Source of the DNA: UBA4782 sp034429195
Lineage (GTDB): Bacteria > Chloroflexota > Anaerolineae > Anaerolineales > Anaerolineaceae
Assembly (NCBI GenBank): GCA_034429195.1
Contig: DAOUGQ010000021.1
Coordinates: forward strand, 62,001 to 126,000
DNA length: 64,000 bases
Direction of reading: 5' to 3'
The notes beneath the pieces are model-generated. The model did no database searches and was not told where the DNA came from. It worked only from the letters and a program-made list of their open reading frames with translations. Positions 1 through 8,618 of this stretch are shown one piece after another (the first letter of the stretch is position 1; each line of letters begins with the position of its first letter). A program made the position numbers and the translations under genes.

Positions 1-85
1 TTTTGGTGTTTTCGTGGTGATCCCGCCTGCATGAATACCCAATCTACTTGGCAACCTGCCTGCTTTATTGGATAATGAGGAGGTG

Positions 86-1204
86 ATGGAACAAACCTTA
101 CCCAACTTATCCTTAGCACATGGCACATTGACCTTTCCTGTTTTTCTTCCCGATGCAACGTATGGCATGGTGCGAGCGGTGGATGCAGAAGCGTTGGAAT
201 CTCTTGGCATCCAGGCGCTTGTGATGAATACGTTTCACCTGATGCAGCGCCCTGGTTCCACGACTATAAAAGCGTTGGGCGGTTTGAATACCATGAGCGG
301 CTGGCAAAAACCCATCATGACGGATTCTGGCGGTTTTCAAGCTTATTCGCTGATTCACAACAACCCGCGCGCGGGTACCATCAGCGAACAGGGATTGACG
401 TTTCAGCCCGAAGGCAGTCAGCATAAGATCCAGCTTACTCCTGAAAAAAGTATTCAGCTACAATTAGCTTTCGGTGCAGATATCATTGTCTGCCTGGATG
501 ATTGCACGCATGTGGATGCCAGTGAAGAAGAACAGCGCCAGTCTGTCCAACGAACAATAGCCTGGGCAAAACGCTGCCGAACTACCTTTGATCAGCTTCT
601 CAAACAAAAGCGGAAGAATCCTGAACACCGTCCTCTGCTTTTTGCCGTGGTGCAGGGTGGAGGATCCTTCGACTTACGTAAAGAATGTGCAGATGCCTTA
701 CTGGAAATTGGTTTTGATGGCTATGGTTTTGGCGGTTGGCCACTTGATTCGCATTCCAACCTGTTAACAGACATCCTGGAATACACTCGCAGCCTTATCC
801 CATCACAATTTCCACTCCATGCGCTGGGAGTGGGACACCCAGAAAACATAGCTGCCTGTTGTCGCATGGGCTATCCAATGTTCGACAGCGCCATGCCTAC
901 GCGCGATGCCCGTCATGGCAGGCTCTATACTTTCACTGGCTCACTCGAACAGATCAACCCGTTTGCACCAGCAAAAGAATGGCTTCGGTATTTTTATGTT
1001 CAGGATGAGATACACATCAGAGATAACCATCCTCTGGTGGAAGGCTGCCCGTGCCCTGTATGTCGCAAGTACTCCGCTGGCTACTTGTATCATATCTTCA
1101 AAATGAATGACTCCCTTTTCCCCCGTCTGGCGACGTTACATAATCTGGGATTCATGTTGATGCTTTGCGACCTGCTTCGTGAGTATAAAAAGGCAGGATT
1201 GTGA
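86..1204 (+). CDS. TGT-like tRNA-guanine transglycosylase family protein
   Basis: About 372 residues, the usual length of bacterial tRNA-guanine transglycosylases, which swap a guanine in tRNA for a 7-deazaguanine base. Visible landmarks: DSGGFQ with the general acid/base Asp at about 80, VQGG near 190, the nucleophile Asp at about 267 in FDSAMPTR, and a zinc site CPCPVC...H (Cys321, 323, 326, His336). The usual LSVGEP base-recognition loop after GFDGYxxGG is replaced by WPLDSH, so the accepted base may differ from preQ1. I chose the ATG at 86; GTG 83 and TTG 68 are also in frame. GAGGAGGTG lies almost against the ATG, so the start is not certain. The stop overlaps the next gene's start (TGATG), implying translational coupling. 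Bases 1-34 may be the tail of another gene but are too short to judge. Confidence 0.85.
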   Translation: MEQTLPNLSLAHGTLTFPVFLPDATYGMVRAVDAEALESLGIQALVMNTFHLMQRPGSTTIKALGGLNTMSGWQKPIMTDSGGFQAYSLIHNNPRAGTISEQGLTFQPEGSQHKIQLTPEKSIQLQLAFGADIIVCLDDCTHVDASEEEQRQSVQRTIAWAKRCRTTFDQLLKQKRKNPEHRPLLFAVVQGGGSFDLRKECADALLEIGFDGYGFGGWPLDSHSNLLTDILEYTRSLIPSQFPLHALGVGHPENIAACCRMGYPMFDSAMPTRDARHGRLYTFTGSLEQINPFAPAKEWLRYFYVQDEIHIRDNHPLVEGCPCPVCRKYSAGYLYHIFKMNDSLFPRLATLHNLGFMLMLCDLLREYKKAGL

Positions 1205-2013
1205 TGGTCGAAGAAGACTTGGTGAAGAAAGTTGTAGAAGCGGTGATGGCTGGCAGCGGATACAACAGCATCAGCCGTGACCTGATCATCCGCATTGCAA
1301 CCCGTGAGATTGCCAAAGGGAGAGCTTTCAAAGACAGCGTAAAAGCCACACGCACAGTGTTGCATCAAATTGGCGGAGCGTATCTTCCTGTTAACCCGCC
1401 TTATGACCTCTGGGCAAAAGAACTGGCGGATTTATCTCGGCTTCCCAGCGATCCTGCTCTGCGTACATTTTGCGCACAAAAGATGCAGATGCATGCTTCC
1501 ACCCGCGAACGCCTTCCTTTTTTGGAAGATTTTGCCAACCTCATTCGTGAGAATGTTGGCGAGATTGGCTCCTTACTTGACCTGGCTTGCGGGTTGAATC
1601 CCTTGGCATTGCCCTGGCTCCCGATGAAAGCCAATGCTCAGGTGTATCTATGCGACATCTACACGGACATGGTTACATTCGTGGATACATTTCGCCAGCA
1701 TCTCGGGTACGCCGGCTCCAGCCAGGTGTGCGACCTGACAGGCGAGATTCCTGATCACTCTGTTCAGGTGGCGTTTCTCCTCAAGACAATCCCATGCCTT
1801 GAAAATATACAGAAAACAATCGGTACTCGCCTTCTGGAAGGTATACAGGCTGAAACTCTGGTGGTAACATTTCCTGCATACAGCCTGGGGGGACGCAGTA
1901 AAGGGATGCGCCAGACATATTCAGCTCATTTCGATGATCTTGTGGCTGGGAAGCCCTGGGAAATTAGAAAGTTTGAATTCGGAAATGAGCTTGTGTACAT
2001 CATTCAGAAATAA
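1204..2013 (+). CDS. 16S rRNA (guanine-1405-N7)-methyltransferase homologue (ArmA/Rmt/FmrO family)
   Basis: A 269-residue Rossmann SAM methyltransferase. It follows the layout of the enzymes that methylate N7 of G1405 in 16S rRNA and block 4,6-linked aminoglycosides. Family signatures I recognise: HQIGGAYL (about 52-59) like HQIWGSYY of ArmA; MHASTRERLPFLEDF like IHSSTNERVATLNDF; the SAM-site block LLDLACGLNPLAL (about 124-136); FLLKTIPCLE; TFPAYSLGGRSKGM; and the C-terminal GNELVYII. The N-terminal helical domain of the family is present and the length fits. The start is ATG 1204, overlapping the TGA of the TGT-like gene; GTG 1201 is the alternative. It sits in an operon-like set with an RNA-modifying partner and not next to mobile elements, so it appears to be a resident chromosomal gene. 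Activity and any resistance are inference. Confidence 0.85.
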   Translation: MVEEDLVKKVVEAVMAGSGYNSISRDLIIRIATREIAKGRAFKDSVKATRTVLHQIGGAYLPVNPPYDLWAKELADLSRLPSDPALRTFCAQKMQMHASTRERLPFLEDFANLIRENVGEIGSLLDLACGLNPLALPWLPMKANAQVYLCDIYTDMVTFVDTFRQHLGYAGSSQVCDLTGEIPDHSVQVAFLLKTIPCLENIQKTIGTRLLEGIQAETLVVTFPAYSLGGRSKGMRQTYSAHFDDLVAGKPWEIRKFEFGNELVYIIQK

Positions 2014-2039
2014 TTCGTTTCGCTAATCAGGAGTAGAAC

Positions 2040-2534
2040 ATGGACAAAAAAATTTTAGTGGCGTATGCCAGCCGGGCAGGATCTACAGCAGAGGTGGCAG
2101 AAGAAGTAGGAAAAGTTCTGGCAGCAGAAGGACTGCCCGTGGATGTTCTGCCGATCCAAAGCGTGACATCCTTTGAACCTTACAGCGCTCTGGTATTGGG
2201 CAGTGCTGCCCGTATCGGGAAACTGATCCCTGAAACCATTCGATTCGCCCGAAAATATGCAAAATCATTCCAGATGATCAAAGTAGCTTATTTTGTGGTT
2301 TGCCTGACCATGTTCAAAGATACCGTCGAGAACCGCGCAACAGTCGAAGGATACCTTAAACCTTTATACAAGATCAAAGAACCAGTGGATCATGAGATGT
2401 TCGGCGGCGCAATGTTCCCAGAAAAAATCCCCGGCATCTGGAGCAAGATCATGCGTAATGCTGAGCGAGGTGACTATCGCGATTGGGAAGCAATCCGCTC
2501 CTGGGCAAAACAACTGGCAGCTAAACTGCAATAG
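2040..2534 (+). CDS. Flavodoxin-domain protein (HemG-like)
   Basis: A 164-residue single-domain flavodoxin fold protein. The FMN phosphate-binding loop is YASRAGSTAEVA near residues 9-20. The C-terminal GDYRDWEAIRSWA resembles the ending of HemG-type protoporphyrinogen oxidases and related flavodoxin-like proteins. It probably transfers electrons through FMN in the cytoplasm. It begins 27 bases after the methyltransferase gene with a GGAG sequence upstream, so it is probably cotranscribed. No haem-synthesis genes lie nearby, so a HemG role is not supported by context; menaquinone-dependent oxidation or a general flavodoxin role are equally possible. Confidence 0.75.
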   Translation: MDKKILVAYASRAGSTAEVAEEVGKVLAAEGLPVDVLPIQSVTSFEPYSALVLGSAARIGKLIPETIRFARKYAKSFQMIKVAYFVVCLTMFKDTVENRATVEGYLKPLYKIKEPVDHEMFGGAMFPEKIPGIWSKIMRNAERGDYRDWEAIRSWAKQLAAKLQ

Positions 2535-2550
2535 ACCGTGGGGAGGAAAA

Positions 2551-3342
2551 ATGATGCCCATCCCTATTTTTCAGGTGGATGCTTTTACATCCAAAGCATA
2601 TAGCGGCAACCCGGCAGCAGTCTGCTTGTTATCCAAACTTATGTCTGATGCATGGATGCAATCCGTTGCAGCCGAAATGAATCTTTCGGAGACAGCTTTT
2701 CTCCTCCCACAGGAAGATGGATTTTCTTTACGCTGGTTTACACCCCGGGTTGAAGTAGCACTTTGCGGGCATGCCACACTTGCATCAGCACATGTCCTTT
2801 TCCGTACGGGTAGAGTACCAGCGGGTGATACTGTACATTTCTACTCTCGCAGTGGATTGTTGACTGCCACAGAAAACGCTGGCTGGATAACATTGAACTT
2901 CCCCACCCGACCTGTGAAAACAGTACCCGAACCTTCTGGTTTACGCAGATCACTTGGTATTGAACCATTGTATGTAGGGATGGGAGAAGACCTGCTGGTG
3001 GAAGTCGGCAGTGAACGTGAAGTACGAGAATGTACTCCCGACTTCACCCGCTTAATGGAGCTTCCAATGCGGGGGGTGATTCTCACCGCCAGGGCAGAGA
3101 TGCAGGGTTTTGATTTTGTTTCCCGCTTTTTTGGTCCACAGGTAGGGATCAATGAAGACCCGGTGACAGGTTCAGCACACACCTCTCTGGCACCCTACTG
3201 GAGCGAGAAACTGAGAAAGACAGATTTCATGGCATATCAGGCATCAGCCAGGGGAGGAGTACTGCGGGTCAGTCTGCTGGGAGAAAGAGTTGCCATTTCT
3301 GGTCAGGCAGTGATGATCTTTGAGGGAGAGCTCCAGTCCTGA
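2551..3342 (+). CDS. PhzF-family isomerase
   Basis: A 263-residue protein of the PhzF/diaminopimelate-epimerase fold. These enzymes isomerise small acids with one catalytic glutamate. Visible motifs: FQVDAFTSKAYSGNPAAV at the N terminus, the catalytic Glu at about 47 in NLSETAFL, CGHATLASAHVL, and GINEDPVTGSAHTSLAPYW in the second half-domain, all typical of the family. The frame extends upstream to 2392 but overlaps the previous gene; the ATG at 2551 has GGGAGGA directly upstream and matches the usual start. It is the last gene of the 0.1-3.3 kb rightward cluster. No phenazine genes are present, so the substrate is unknown. Confidence 0.85.
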   Translation: MMPIPIFQVDAFTSKAYSGNPAAVCLLSKLMSDAWMQSVAAEMNLSETAFLLPQEDGFSLRWFTPRVEVALCGHATLASAHVLFRTGRVPAGDTVHFYSRSGLLTATENAGWITLNFPTRPVKTVPEPSGLRRSLGIEPLYVGMGEDLLVEVGSEREVRECTPDFTRLMELPMRGVILTARAEMQGFDFVSRFFGPQVGINEDPVTGSAHTSLAPYWSEKLRKTDFMAYQASARGGVLRVSLLGERVAISGQAVMIFEGELQS

Positions 3343-3398
3343 TTGAAAAAAGAGTAATTATCTGGAAATTTATTGACCAAAGATTCAGCGTGAATTGG

Positions 3399-4361
3399 AT
3401 GACAAAGAAGTTTTTCATCAAACAAATGATTCTAGGCATGATGTTGTTTACAACAGGATGCACTCCCCTCCTATCGATAGAACTGACACCGATACCCTCT
3501 TCAACGCTTACCCCCTTTCAGGTTGCTCCCTCTACATCTACTCCCACCCAACCACCCGAACCAACCACCACGATCACTCCCACGATCATTCCGACGATTC
3601 CAACCACTCCTACCCTGGAGGAACAGGCAGTCGCCATTCCCGTCATCGAATACCATAGTCCATCGTTTGAAATGACAACCGAGGTACAAATGCAACCTGC
3701 CTGGTTTGCAGAACAATTACAATGGCTGGCAGATGAGGGTTACACTACCTTAAGCGCAGACGACCTAGTTTCATTTGTAAATGGAGAGCGCTCCTTCCCA
3801 CAAAAATCTGTTGTGCTCACTTTTGACCTGGGTACCGCCCAATATCAGGATTATGCAGAAAATGTCATTCCTTTGTTAAAACAGCATGGCTTTCAAGCAA
3901 TCTTCTTCATCCTCGTAAATAACAGTGTCATTCGGGATGATTGCACACACCCCCAGAATGTATTCTGCTGGGATGACCTGCAAGGTTGGATGAATGAAGG
4001 GCTGATCTCGATCGGTTCTCACGGATTAACCCACCCTGATTATGCAAAGCAATCTGCAGATACAATCCGGCAGGATATGACGGATTCGAAACAGATTCTT
4101 GAAGAAAAGCTGGGAATCACAGTACAAATCCTGACATACCCCTATGATTCTGCGCCATCGGTTGCACAGCAGATTTTACAGGAAAGTGGTTATTCATTAG
4201 GAGTCAATGGGAACAATCGTCCAGAGGTTGGTGCTATGGTAAACGACCCTCAACGATATTATTTACCCCGCCTGTATCCGTATTCAAACCCCAGAATATA
4301 TCCATTACTCTATGCATACAAACGCACTTTTGCAGACGTTATAATCGACGCTGGGCAGTAG
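3399..4361 (+). CDS. Polysaccharide deacetylase-like lipoprotein with altered metal site
   Basis: About 320 residues. An N-terminal lipoprotein signal ends at a lipobox-like TTGC (Cys about 21), followed by a long Pro/Thr linker to about residue 75 and a NodB-type domain. Family landmarks are VIEYHS, LTFDLG (Asp143), IGSHGLTHP (His208, His212) and TYPYDSAP. Active NodB enzymes carry TFDDG, whose second Asp binds the metal; here it is Leu144, so activity may be weak, changed or lost. The two histidines remain. GTG 3390 is an alternative start. It is probably surface-anchored and acts on, or merely binds, cell-wall or extracellular polysaccharide. Confidence 0.75.
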   Translation: MTKKFFIKQMILGMMLFTTGCTPLLSIELTPIPSSTLTPFQVAPSTSTPTQPPEPTTTITPTIIPTIPTTPTLEEQAVAIPVIEYHSPSFEMTTEVQMQPAWFAEQLQWLADEGYTTLSADDLVSFVNGERSFPQKSVVLTFDLGTAQYQDYAENVIPLLKQHGFQAIFFILVNNSVIRDDCTHPQNVFCWDDLQGWMNEGLISIGSHGLTHPDYAKQSADTIRQDMTDSKQILEEKLGITVQILTYPYDSAPSVAQQILQESGYSLGVNGNNRPEVGAMVNDPQRYYLPRLYPYSNPRIYPLLYAYKRTFADVIIDAGQ

Positions 4362-4454
4362 TTGAATTATTCTCTAACACAGTTGTGATGTTGTATAATT
4401 TAAACGATTGGTGGGACAGATAGTCATTGCATCTTGATTAGGGAGTGTAGTAAT

Positions 4455-7019
4455 ATGCAAAAGAAGATGTTAAGCTTTTTTAAGTTATTTCTTTATTTTG
4501 GCTTGCTCTGTACACTAGTGCTGCCCCAACCGGTTTTCGCTGATTCAGTGATCAAAACCGTTGACATTGTTCAGGTGGATTCAACCAAATTTCCAGAGGT
4601 GACCCTCACAGTCAACCTGTTGGATTCAGCCCGTACTCCTGTTACTCAGCTTGACAGCAACAGTTTGATCTTGAAGGAAGATGATGTTCAGTTGCCTTAT
4701 ACCTTCGTTTCCTCAAAACGAGGGGTGAATGTTGTTCTGGTGATGGATATCAATTATGCGGTCGGTAAAACAGGATCATCTGGAAAAGCCATTATGGCTG
4801 AAATGCGAGATGCTGCACTGGCGTTTGTTCAGACCGTACAACCTGCAGATGCAGTAGAACTTGTCACCGTGATCGGCAGTGAAGTCGATGTTGCGCAAAC
4901 CTTCACCAATGACTCGACTTTATTGACCAATAAGATCAATGAAATGAAATATGAGAATGCCACCAACACTTCTTATGCATTGGCAGGGGTATGCCAGGCA
5001 ATCACCAACCTGGATGATGCTTATCCCAATCCAGCGCCCAAGATTGTTATTCTCCTTACCCCCGATCTGCAACAGAACACTGCTGGATGTTTGACTACGG
5101 ATGTTCCCACAAAAGCACGCAAAGGCGAAATCTGGGTGCATACCATCATGATGGGAAACGAAGACCCGATTGGGTTGGATACCATGTCAGAAAGCACTGG
5201 GGGGAATTTCATCCGCTATACCAGCACAAGCGATGTGAATACGCTGTATGCACAAATCGATCTATTACGCCAGCAGTATCAACTGACATATCGAACAAAA
5301 TCAGCCAGCACCAGTGAAAGAACTGTATCATTGTCGGTCAGTCCCGAAACCAGTTCTTCACCGAATGATAATATGACCTTCACTGTAAAACCTTCACCAC
5401 AGGCACCCGCCATCAGTGGGATCGTTGCGAATGAAGGAAGTCCTATCATTCGAACCGCACCCGAATCAGATAGCTCCACCGATGATGCAACACCTACCCA
5501 GGTGCCCGTAAAAGCTTCTGTCAGCTTCCCGGATGGTTACGAACGCAACCTGACTGGTGCCCAGATTGAAGTAGACGGTGTGCCTCTTGGAGATATGATC
5601 ATTTCAGATGATGGCAGTCTCAGCTTCACCTGGGATATTCGTGGCTATTTCACCGCAGGTGAAAATACTGCCCGTATCAAGATCATCGTTCAGGATGAGC
5701 TGGGTTTGGAAAACAGTGCAGAAACCGACATACCTATTGAAGTAAATATTCCTGGCGCTTCCAATCAGTTCTGCCTGGAAGTTCAAAATTGGAAAGTGGT
5801 CGGTGAGTACTTATATGAACCATGCGTCAAATACAACATTACCGCCGATAAAGCCACGAACATAGGAATCACCCTGGGAGCATCAGTGCTGGGCATCATC
5901 GCCCTGATCGTGATCATCATTCTGTTGATCTCCAATCGTAAAGCAGTGGTTAAAGCCAGCAAGAAGATGGGTGCTGGTGTTTCCACCATTGCATCACGTA
6001 TGACACAGCGCATCGGAGCCGGGGCAGGACCAAAGCAGCCACGTGCACAACTTGAAGTTCTTGCAGGTGGGCAGGTTGGCAAGAAGTATGACTTGTATGG
6101 GAAAACAACGATCGGTCGTGATCCAGAAAAAAGCCAGATGACGCTGGATAATCCGCTGGTTAGCCGGGCACATTGTACATTTCATCTGGATATGAATGCT
6201 GGCAGATGGACGCTCGAAGACCTTGAAAGTGCCAATGGCACCTATCTGAACAGCTTACTCTTGCCACCTCATCAACCGCGTGAACTGAAAAATGGTGACA
6301 CTCTCGACCTGGCTCCCATTCCAAAGGGTGGTATACGCTTCCGATTTATCGTCCTGGTACAACCTATGTCAACTGTTACATTGAAACAGGGACAGACCCC
6401 TGATCCGTATGCAACGCAAAATCCGTATGCGACACGTAAAGGATCAGTGCCTCCTCAAACACCTCCGACGGGAGCACCAACGGTCCCTAGTGTTCCTCCA
6501 CATGCACCCACTGCTGGAGTACCCACCACGCCAAATGTACCACCAAAACCGCCAACGGCAGGTGTACCTACCGTGCCGCAACAACCCGGTGTTCCGACCA
6601 TACCCCAACAACCTGGCGTGCCCACCGTTCCAAAACCACAGGGTACACCAACCATCCCGCAGCAGCCAGGTGTACCCACCGTTTCAAGACCACAGGGTAT
6701 ACCTACCATACCTCAACAACCGGGTGTGCCAACCATACCTCAACAACCCGGAGTACCCACAGTGCCGAGACCGCAGGGTGTACCAACCATCCCGCAGCAG
6801 CCAGCACCACCTACTGTGCCGAATTACCCTCCAGCACCTCCAACGGTGCCCAACCAGCCTGCGCCGCCAACCATACCGAACCAGCCCGCACCGCCTACAA
6901 TGCCAACACCTCCACAACAGCAACCTCCGGCAGGACCCTATCCAACGCAGCCTAATCAACCACCAAAACCCACCAAACCAGATGTTTTGTGGCCGCCGCC
7001 ACCTGAACAGAAACCGTAA
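4455..7019 (+). CDS. Membrane protein with extracytoplasmic VWA domain, FHA domain and proline-rich tail
   Basis: 854 residues from ATG 4455, which has AGGGAG about 10 bases upstream; the frame also opens at TTG 4434. Order: signal peptide (1-30, ending VFADS), VWA-like domain (about 90-280), a second beta-rich region (about 310-440), one membrane segment (about 468-492), FHA domain (about 535-635) and a cytoplasmic Pro-rich tail (640-854) with repeats of the type QQPGVPTVP. The FHA landmarks are intact: GRD, SRAH (Ser570, His573) and NGT (Asn594). The VWA metal site reads DINYA (Asp98) instead of DxSxS, so metal binding is doubtful. The topology joins an outside binding domain to an inside phosphothreonine reader. 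A likely -10 box TATAAT lies at 4394-4399. Confidence 0.75.
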   Translation: MQKKMLSFFKLFLYFGLLCTLVLPQPVFADSVIKTVDIVQVDSTKFPEVTLTVNLLDSARTPVTQLDSNSLILKEDDVQLPYTFVSSKRGVNVVLVMDINYAVGKTGSSGKAIMAEMRDAALAFVQTVQPADAVELVTVIGSEVDVAQTFTNDSTLLTNKINEMKYENATNTSYALAGVCQAITNLDDAYPNPAPKIVILLTPDLQQNTAGCLTTDVPTKARKGEIWVHTIMMGNEDPIGLDTMSESTGGNFIRYTSTSDVNTLYAQIDLLRQQYQLTYRTKSASTSERTVSLSVSPETSSSPNDNMTFTVKPSPQAPAISGIVANEGSPIIRTAPESDSSTDDATPTQVPVKASVSFPDGYERNLTGAQIEVDGVPLGDMIISDDGSLSFTWDIRGYFTAGENTARIKIIVQDELGLENSAETDIPIEVNIPGASNQFCLEVQNWKVVGEYLYEPCVKYNITADKATNIGITLGASVLGIIALIVIIILLISNRKAVVKASKKMGAGVSTIASRMTQRIGAGAGPKQPRAQLEVLAGGQVGKKYDLYGKTTIGRDPEKSQMTLDNPLVSRAHCTFHLDMNAGRWTLEDLESANGTYLNSLLLPPHQPRELKNGDTLDLAPIPKGGIRFRFIVLVQPMSTVTLKQGQTPDPYATQNPYATRKGSVPPQTPPTGAPTVPSVPPHAPTAGVPTTPNVPPKPPTAGVPTVPQQPGVPTIPQQPGVPTVPKPQGTPTIPQQPGVPTVSRPQGIPTIPQQPGVPTIPQQPGVPTVPRPQGVPTIPQQPAPPTVPNYPPAPPTVPNQPAPPTIPNQPAPPTMPTPPQQQPPAGPYPTQPNQPPKPTKPDVLWPPPPEQKP
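6560..6900 (+). repeat. In-frame proline-rich repeat tract
   Basis: Short degenerate coding repeats encoding CAACAACCCGGTGTTCC-like units, translated as QQPGVPTIP / RPQGVPTIP / NQPAPPTIP. They form the cytoplasmic tail of the VWA-FHA protein. The array is coding and its third positions vary, so it is not a CRISPR or an intergenic repeat. Such PxxP-rich tracts can form extended polyproline helices that bind partners. Confidence 0.8.
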
Positions 7020-7030
7020 GATTGAATTTA

Positions 7031-7058
7031 GGGTCTGATGAAAAATCAGACCCTTTTC
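7031..7058 (+). terminator. Intrinsic terminator after VWA-FHA gene
   Basis: A perfect 8-bp stem GGGTCTGA/TCAGACCC with a short A-rich loop, followed by TTTTCTTTATTT, starts 11 bases after the stop codon. Confidence 0.9.
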
Positions 7059-7123
7059 TTTATTTACAAGGTGGCACTCTTGTATCGAAGTCCAAACGGC
7101 ATATAGTGTAATTAGAAGCTAAA

Positions 7124-7804
7124 ATGAACCGTCCGATATTCATTTTCCTGGTAATTCTGGTCCCAGTGTTGGGGTTTGGGTTGGCCCTGCTGGGAATAAT
7201 CACCTTATCAACCAATATGATGGGGGGATTTTTGATCCTCGCAGGGCTTGCATACGCTGTCGGGGTCATTGTTGTTTTTTGGCAAAAGCGGGATAAATTC
7301 TGGACTGCAAAGACGGGTGAAGAATTTAGTGCTGAGGAGAAAAATGATCTTTCCTTCTGGTTCATTCTGCCTGGGATGATCACCTGTTTCTTTCTTTCCC
7401 CAGTCGAATTTCTCTTGATCGAGGAAATCATCCAGCGAACTAAAATTTTCCAGATAACTGGCTTATGCCTGGTTTTTTCCGGTGTCATCCTTTTTCTATG
7501 GGCAAGGAATCATCTGAAAGAAAATTATACAGGTCATCTTTCGATAAAAACAAAACAACCTCTCATCACAACAGGGCCGTACAGGTTCATACGCCATCCC
7601 GGGTATGCCAGTTTTATTCTCATCGCACTTGGTGTCAGCCTGGCATATTCCAGTCTGATTGGAATAGTTGCAGTTCCTGTTCTGATTGTGCCGGGTTTGC
7701 TATTTCGCATTCATCGAGAAGAAGATTTACTGCAAAACCATTTTGGACAGGAATTTAAAGAATATGCTGCTCGTACAAAACGATTGATCCCAGGGGTATG
7801 GTGA
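7124..7804 (+). CDS. Isoprenylcysteine carboxyl methyltransferase (ICMT)-family membrane protein
   Basis: 226 residues with about five hydrophobic membrane segments. The C-terminal third carries the ICMT/phospholipid-methyltransferase signature: GPYRFIRHPGYAS (about 155-167), then REEDLL..HFG.EF.EYA..TKRLIPGVW at the end. These enzymes use SAM bound at the cytoplasmic face to methylate lipids, isoprenylcysteine-like groups or other membrane substrates; bacterial substrates are mostly unknown. It lies between a terminator and an ATC-hydrolase-like gene only about 30 bases downstream, so the two may be cotranscribed. Confidence 0.8.
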   Translation: MNRPIFIFLVILVPVLGFGLALLGIITLSTNMMGGFLILAGLAYAVGVIVVFWQKRDKFWTAKTGEEFSAEEKNDLSFWFILPGMITCFFLSPVEFLLIEEIIQRTKIFQITGLCLVFSGVILFLWARNHLKENYTGHLSIKTKQPLITTGPYRFIRHPGYASFILIALGVSLAYSSLIGIVAVPVLIVPGLLFRIHREEDLLQNHFGQEFKEYAARTKRLIPGVW

Positions 7805-7833
7805 TTAGTTGTTTTCTGTAAAGGATGCTGAAG

Positions 7834-8550
7834 ATGAATCCTTTCCCAGAATTCTATCAAAAGAAGGCTGCTCTCCTTCTACACGAGTTTGATCGGAATG
7901 CTAAGAAATTAAGCCCGGTGTTGGGGAAGTTTTTCCCAAATGAAAATGTGCATGAACTTGTCATAGAAGCTCGTCATGAATACGAAGTTCTGATCCCTCA
8001 GATGCCTTATGTGGGAGGAAAAGAGCCATTCACCCGGTTTATTATTTATTCCGGAATGCTGTTAGCTGTTTACCGGATTGCCCGTGCACATGGGATGGCG
8101 GTTGAAGAAATTGGCATCATGACATACGAAATTGGGAAATCCTACCTCAAGGCGTATCCAGCTTTCCTGCATCGTTTTATGGCGCAGGTGAATTTCAAAC
8201 CTTCTTATCTGAAACGTCTGCGTGAAAGAGCGGAAGAGTCCCATCAACGAGCATATCCCGATGATTTCGTCTTTGATTTTGTCGAGGGGGATGGAATAAA
8301 TTTCGATTACGGTGTGGATTACCATGAATGTGCCATCTGCAAATTCTTTGAACAACAACATGCATCAGAATTTACACCATACCTGTGCCCGATGGACATT
8401 TTGTACAGCCAATCACTCAAATGGGGTCTGATTCGCACTACCACACTTTCAGAAGGCGCTGACAGGTGTGATTTTCGATTCAAAAAAGGTGGAAAAACGC
8501 TGGTGAAAGTGCCACCGGCTCTGGAAGAAGTGATCCTTGATCCTTCATAA
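7834..8550 (+). CDS. L-2-amino-thiazoline-4-carboxylic acid hydrolase-family protein
   Basis: About 238 residues, cytoplasmic, no signal. The C-terminal block with CPMDILYSQSLKWGLIRTTT and GADRCDFRFKKGG is characteristic of the ATC hydrolase family (PF14196). The family was named from an enzyme that opens a thiazoline ring to give S-carbamoyl-cysteine, but most members are uncharacterised. Cysteines at YHECAICKFFE and CPMD are candidate functional residues. I prefer ATG 7834, which has AAGGA about 9 bases upstream, over ATG 7825. It follows the ICMT-like gene closely. Confidence 0.75.
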   Translation: MNPFPEFYQKKAALLLHEFDRNAKKLSPVLGKFFPNENVHELVIEARHEYEVLIPQMPYVGGKEPFTRFIIYSGMLLAVYRIARAHGMAVEEIGIMTYEIGKSYLKAYPAFLHRFMAQVNFKPSYLKRLRERAEESHQRAYPDDFVFDFVEGDGINFDYGVDYHECAICKFFEQQHASEFTPYLCPMDILYSQSLKWGLIRTTTLSEGADRCDFRFKKGGKTLVKVPPALEEVILDPS

Positions 8551-8581
8551 TCAGGTCCGATTTTCCAACAGCTTATGGTAA

Positions 8582-8590
8582 TGATATACT
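8582..8590 (+). promoter_or_regulatory. Extended -10 promoter element before M55 peptidase gene
   Basis: TGATATACT fits the extended -10 form TGnTATAAT, placed 28 bases before the ATG at 8619. GGAGTAAAG supplies the ribosome site. The same nine bases occur upstream of dnaN at 33172-33180. Confidence 0.5.
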
Positions 8591-8618
8591 TTATCCATCA
8601 AATTCCTGGAGTAAAGAA

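Noticed and set aside
2392..2550. Upstream extension of the PhzF gene
   Set aside because: It overlaps the flavodoxin gene; ATG 2551 has a strong ribosome site and matches family starts.
6560..6900. Regular repeats resembling a CRISPR-like array
   Set aside because: Repeats are in frame, variable, and have no distinct spacers; they are protein repeats.
6455..6959. Long minus-strand open frames opposite the proline-rich tail
   Set aside because: They are shadow frames caused by repetitive coding DNA on the plus strand; no ribosome sites or known domains.
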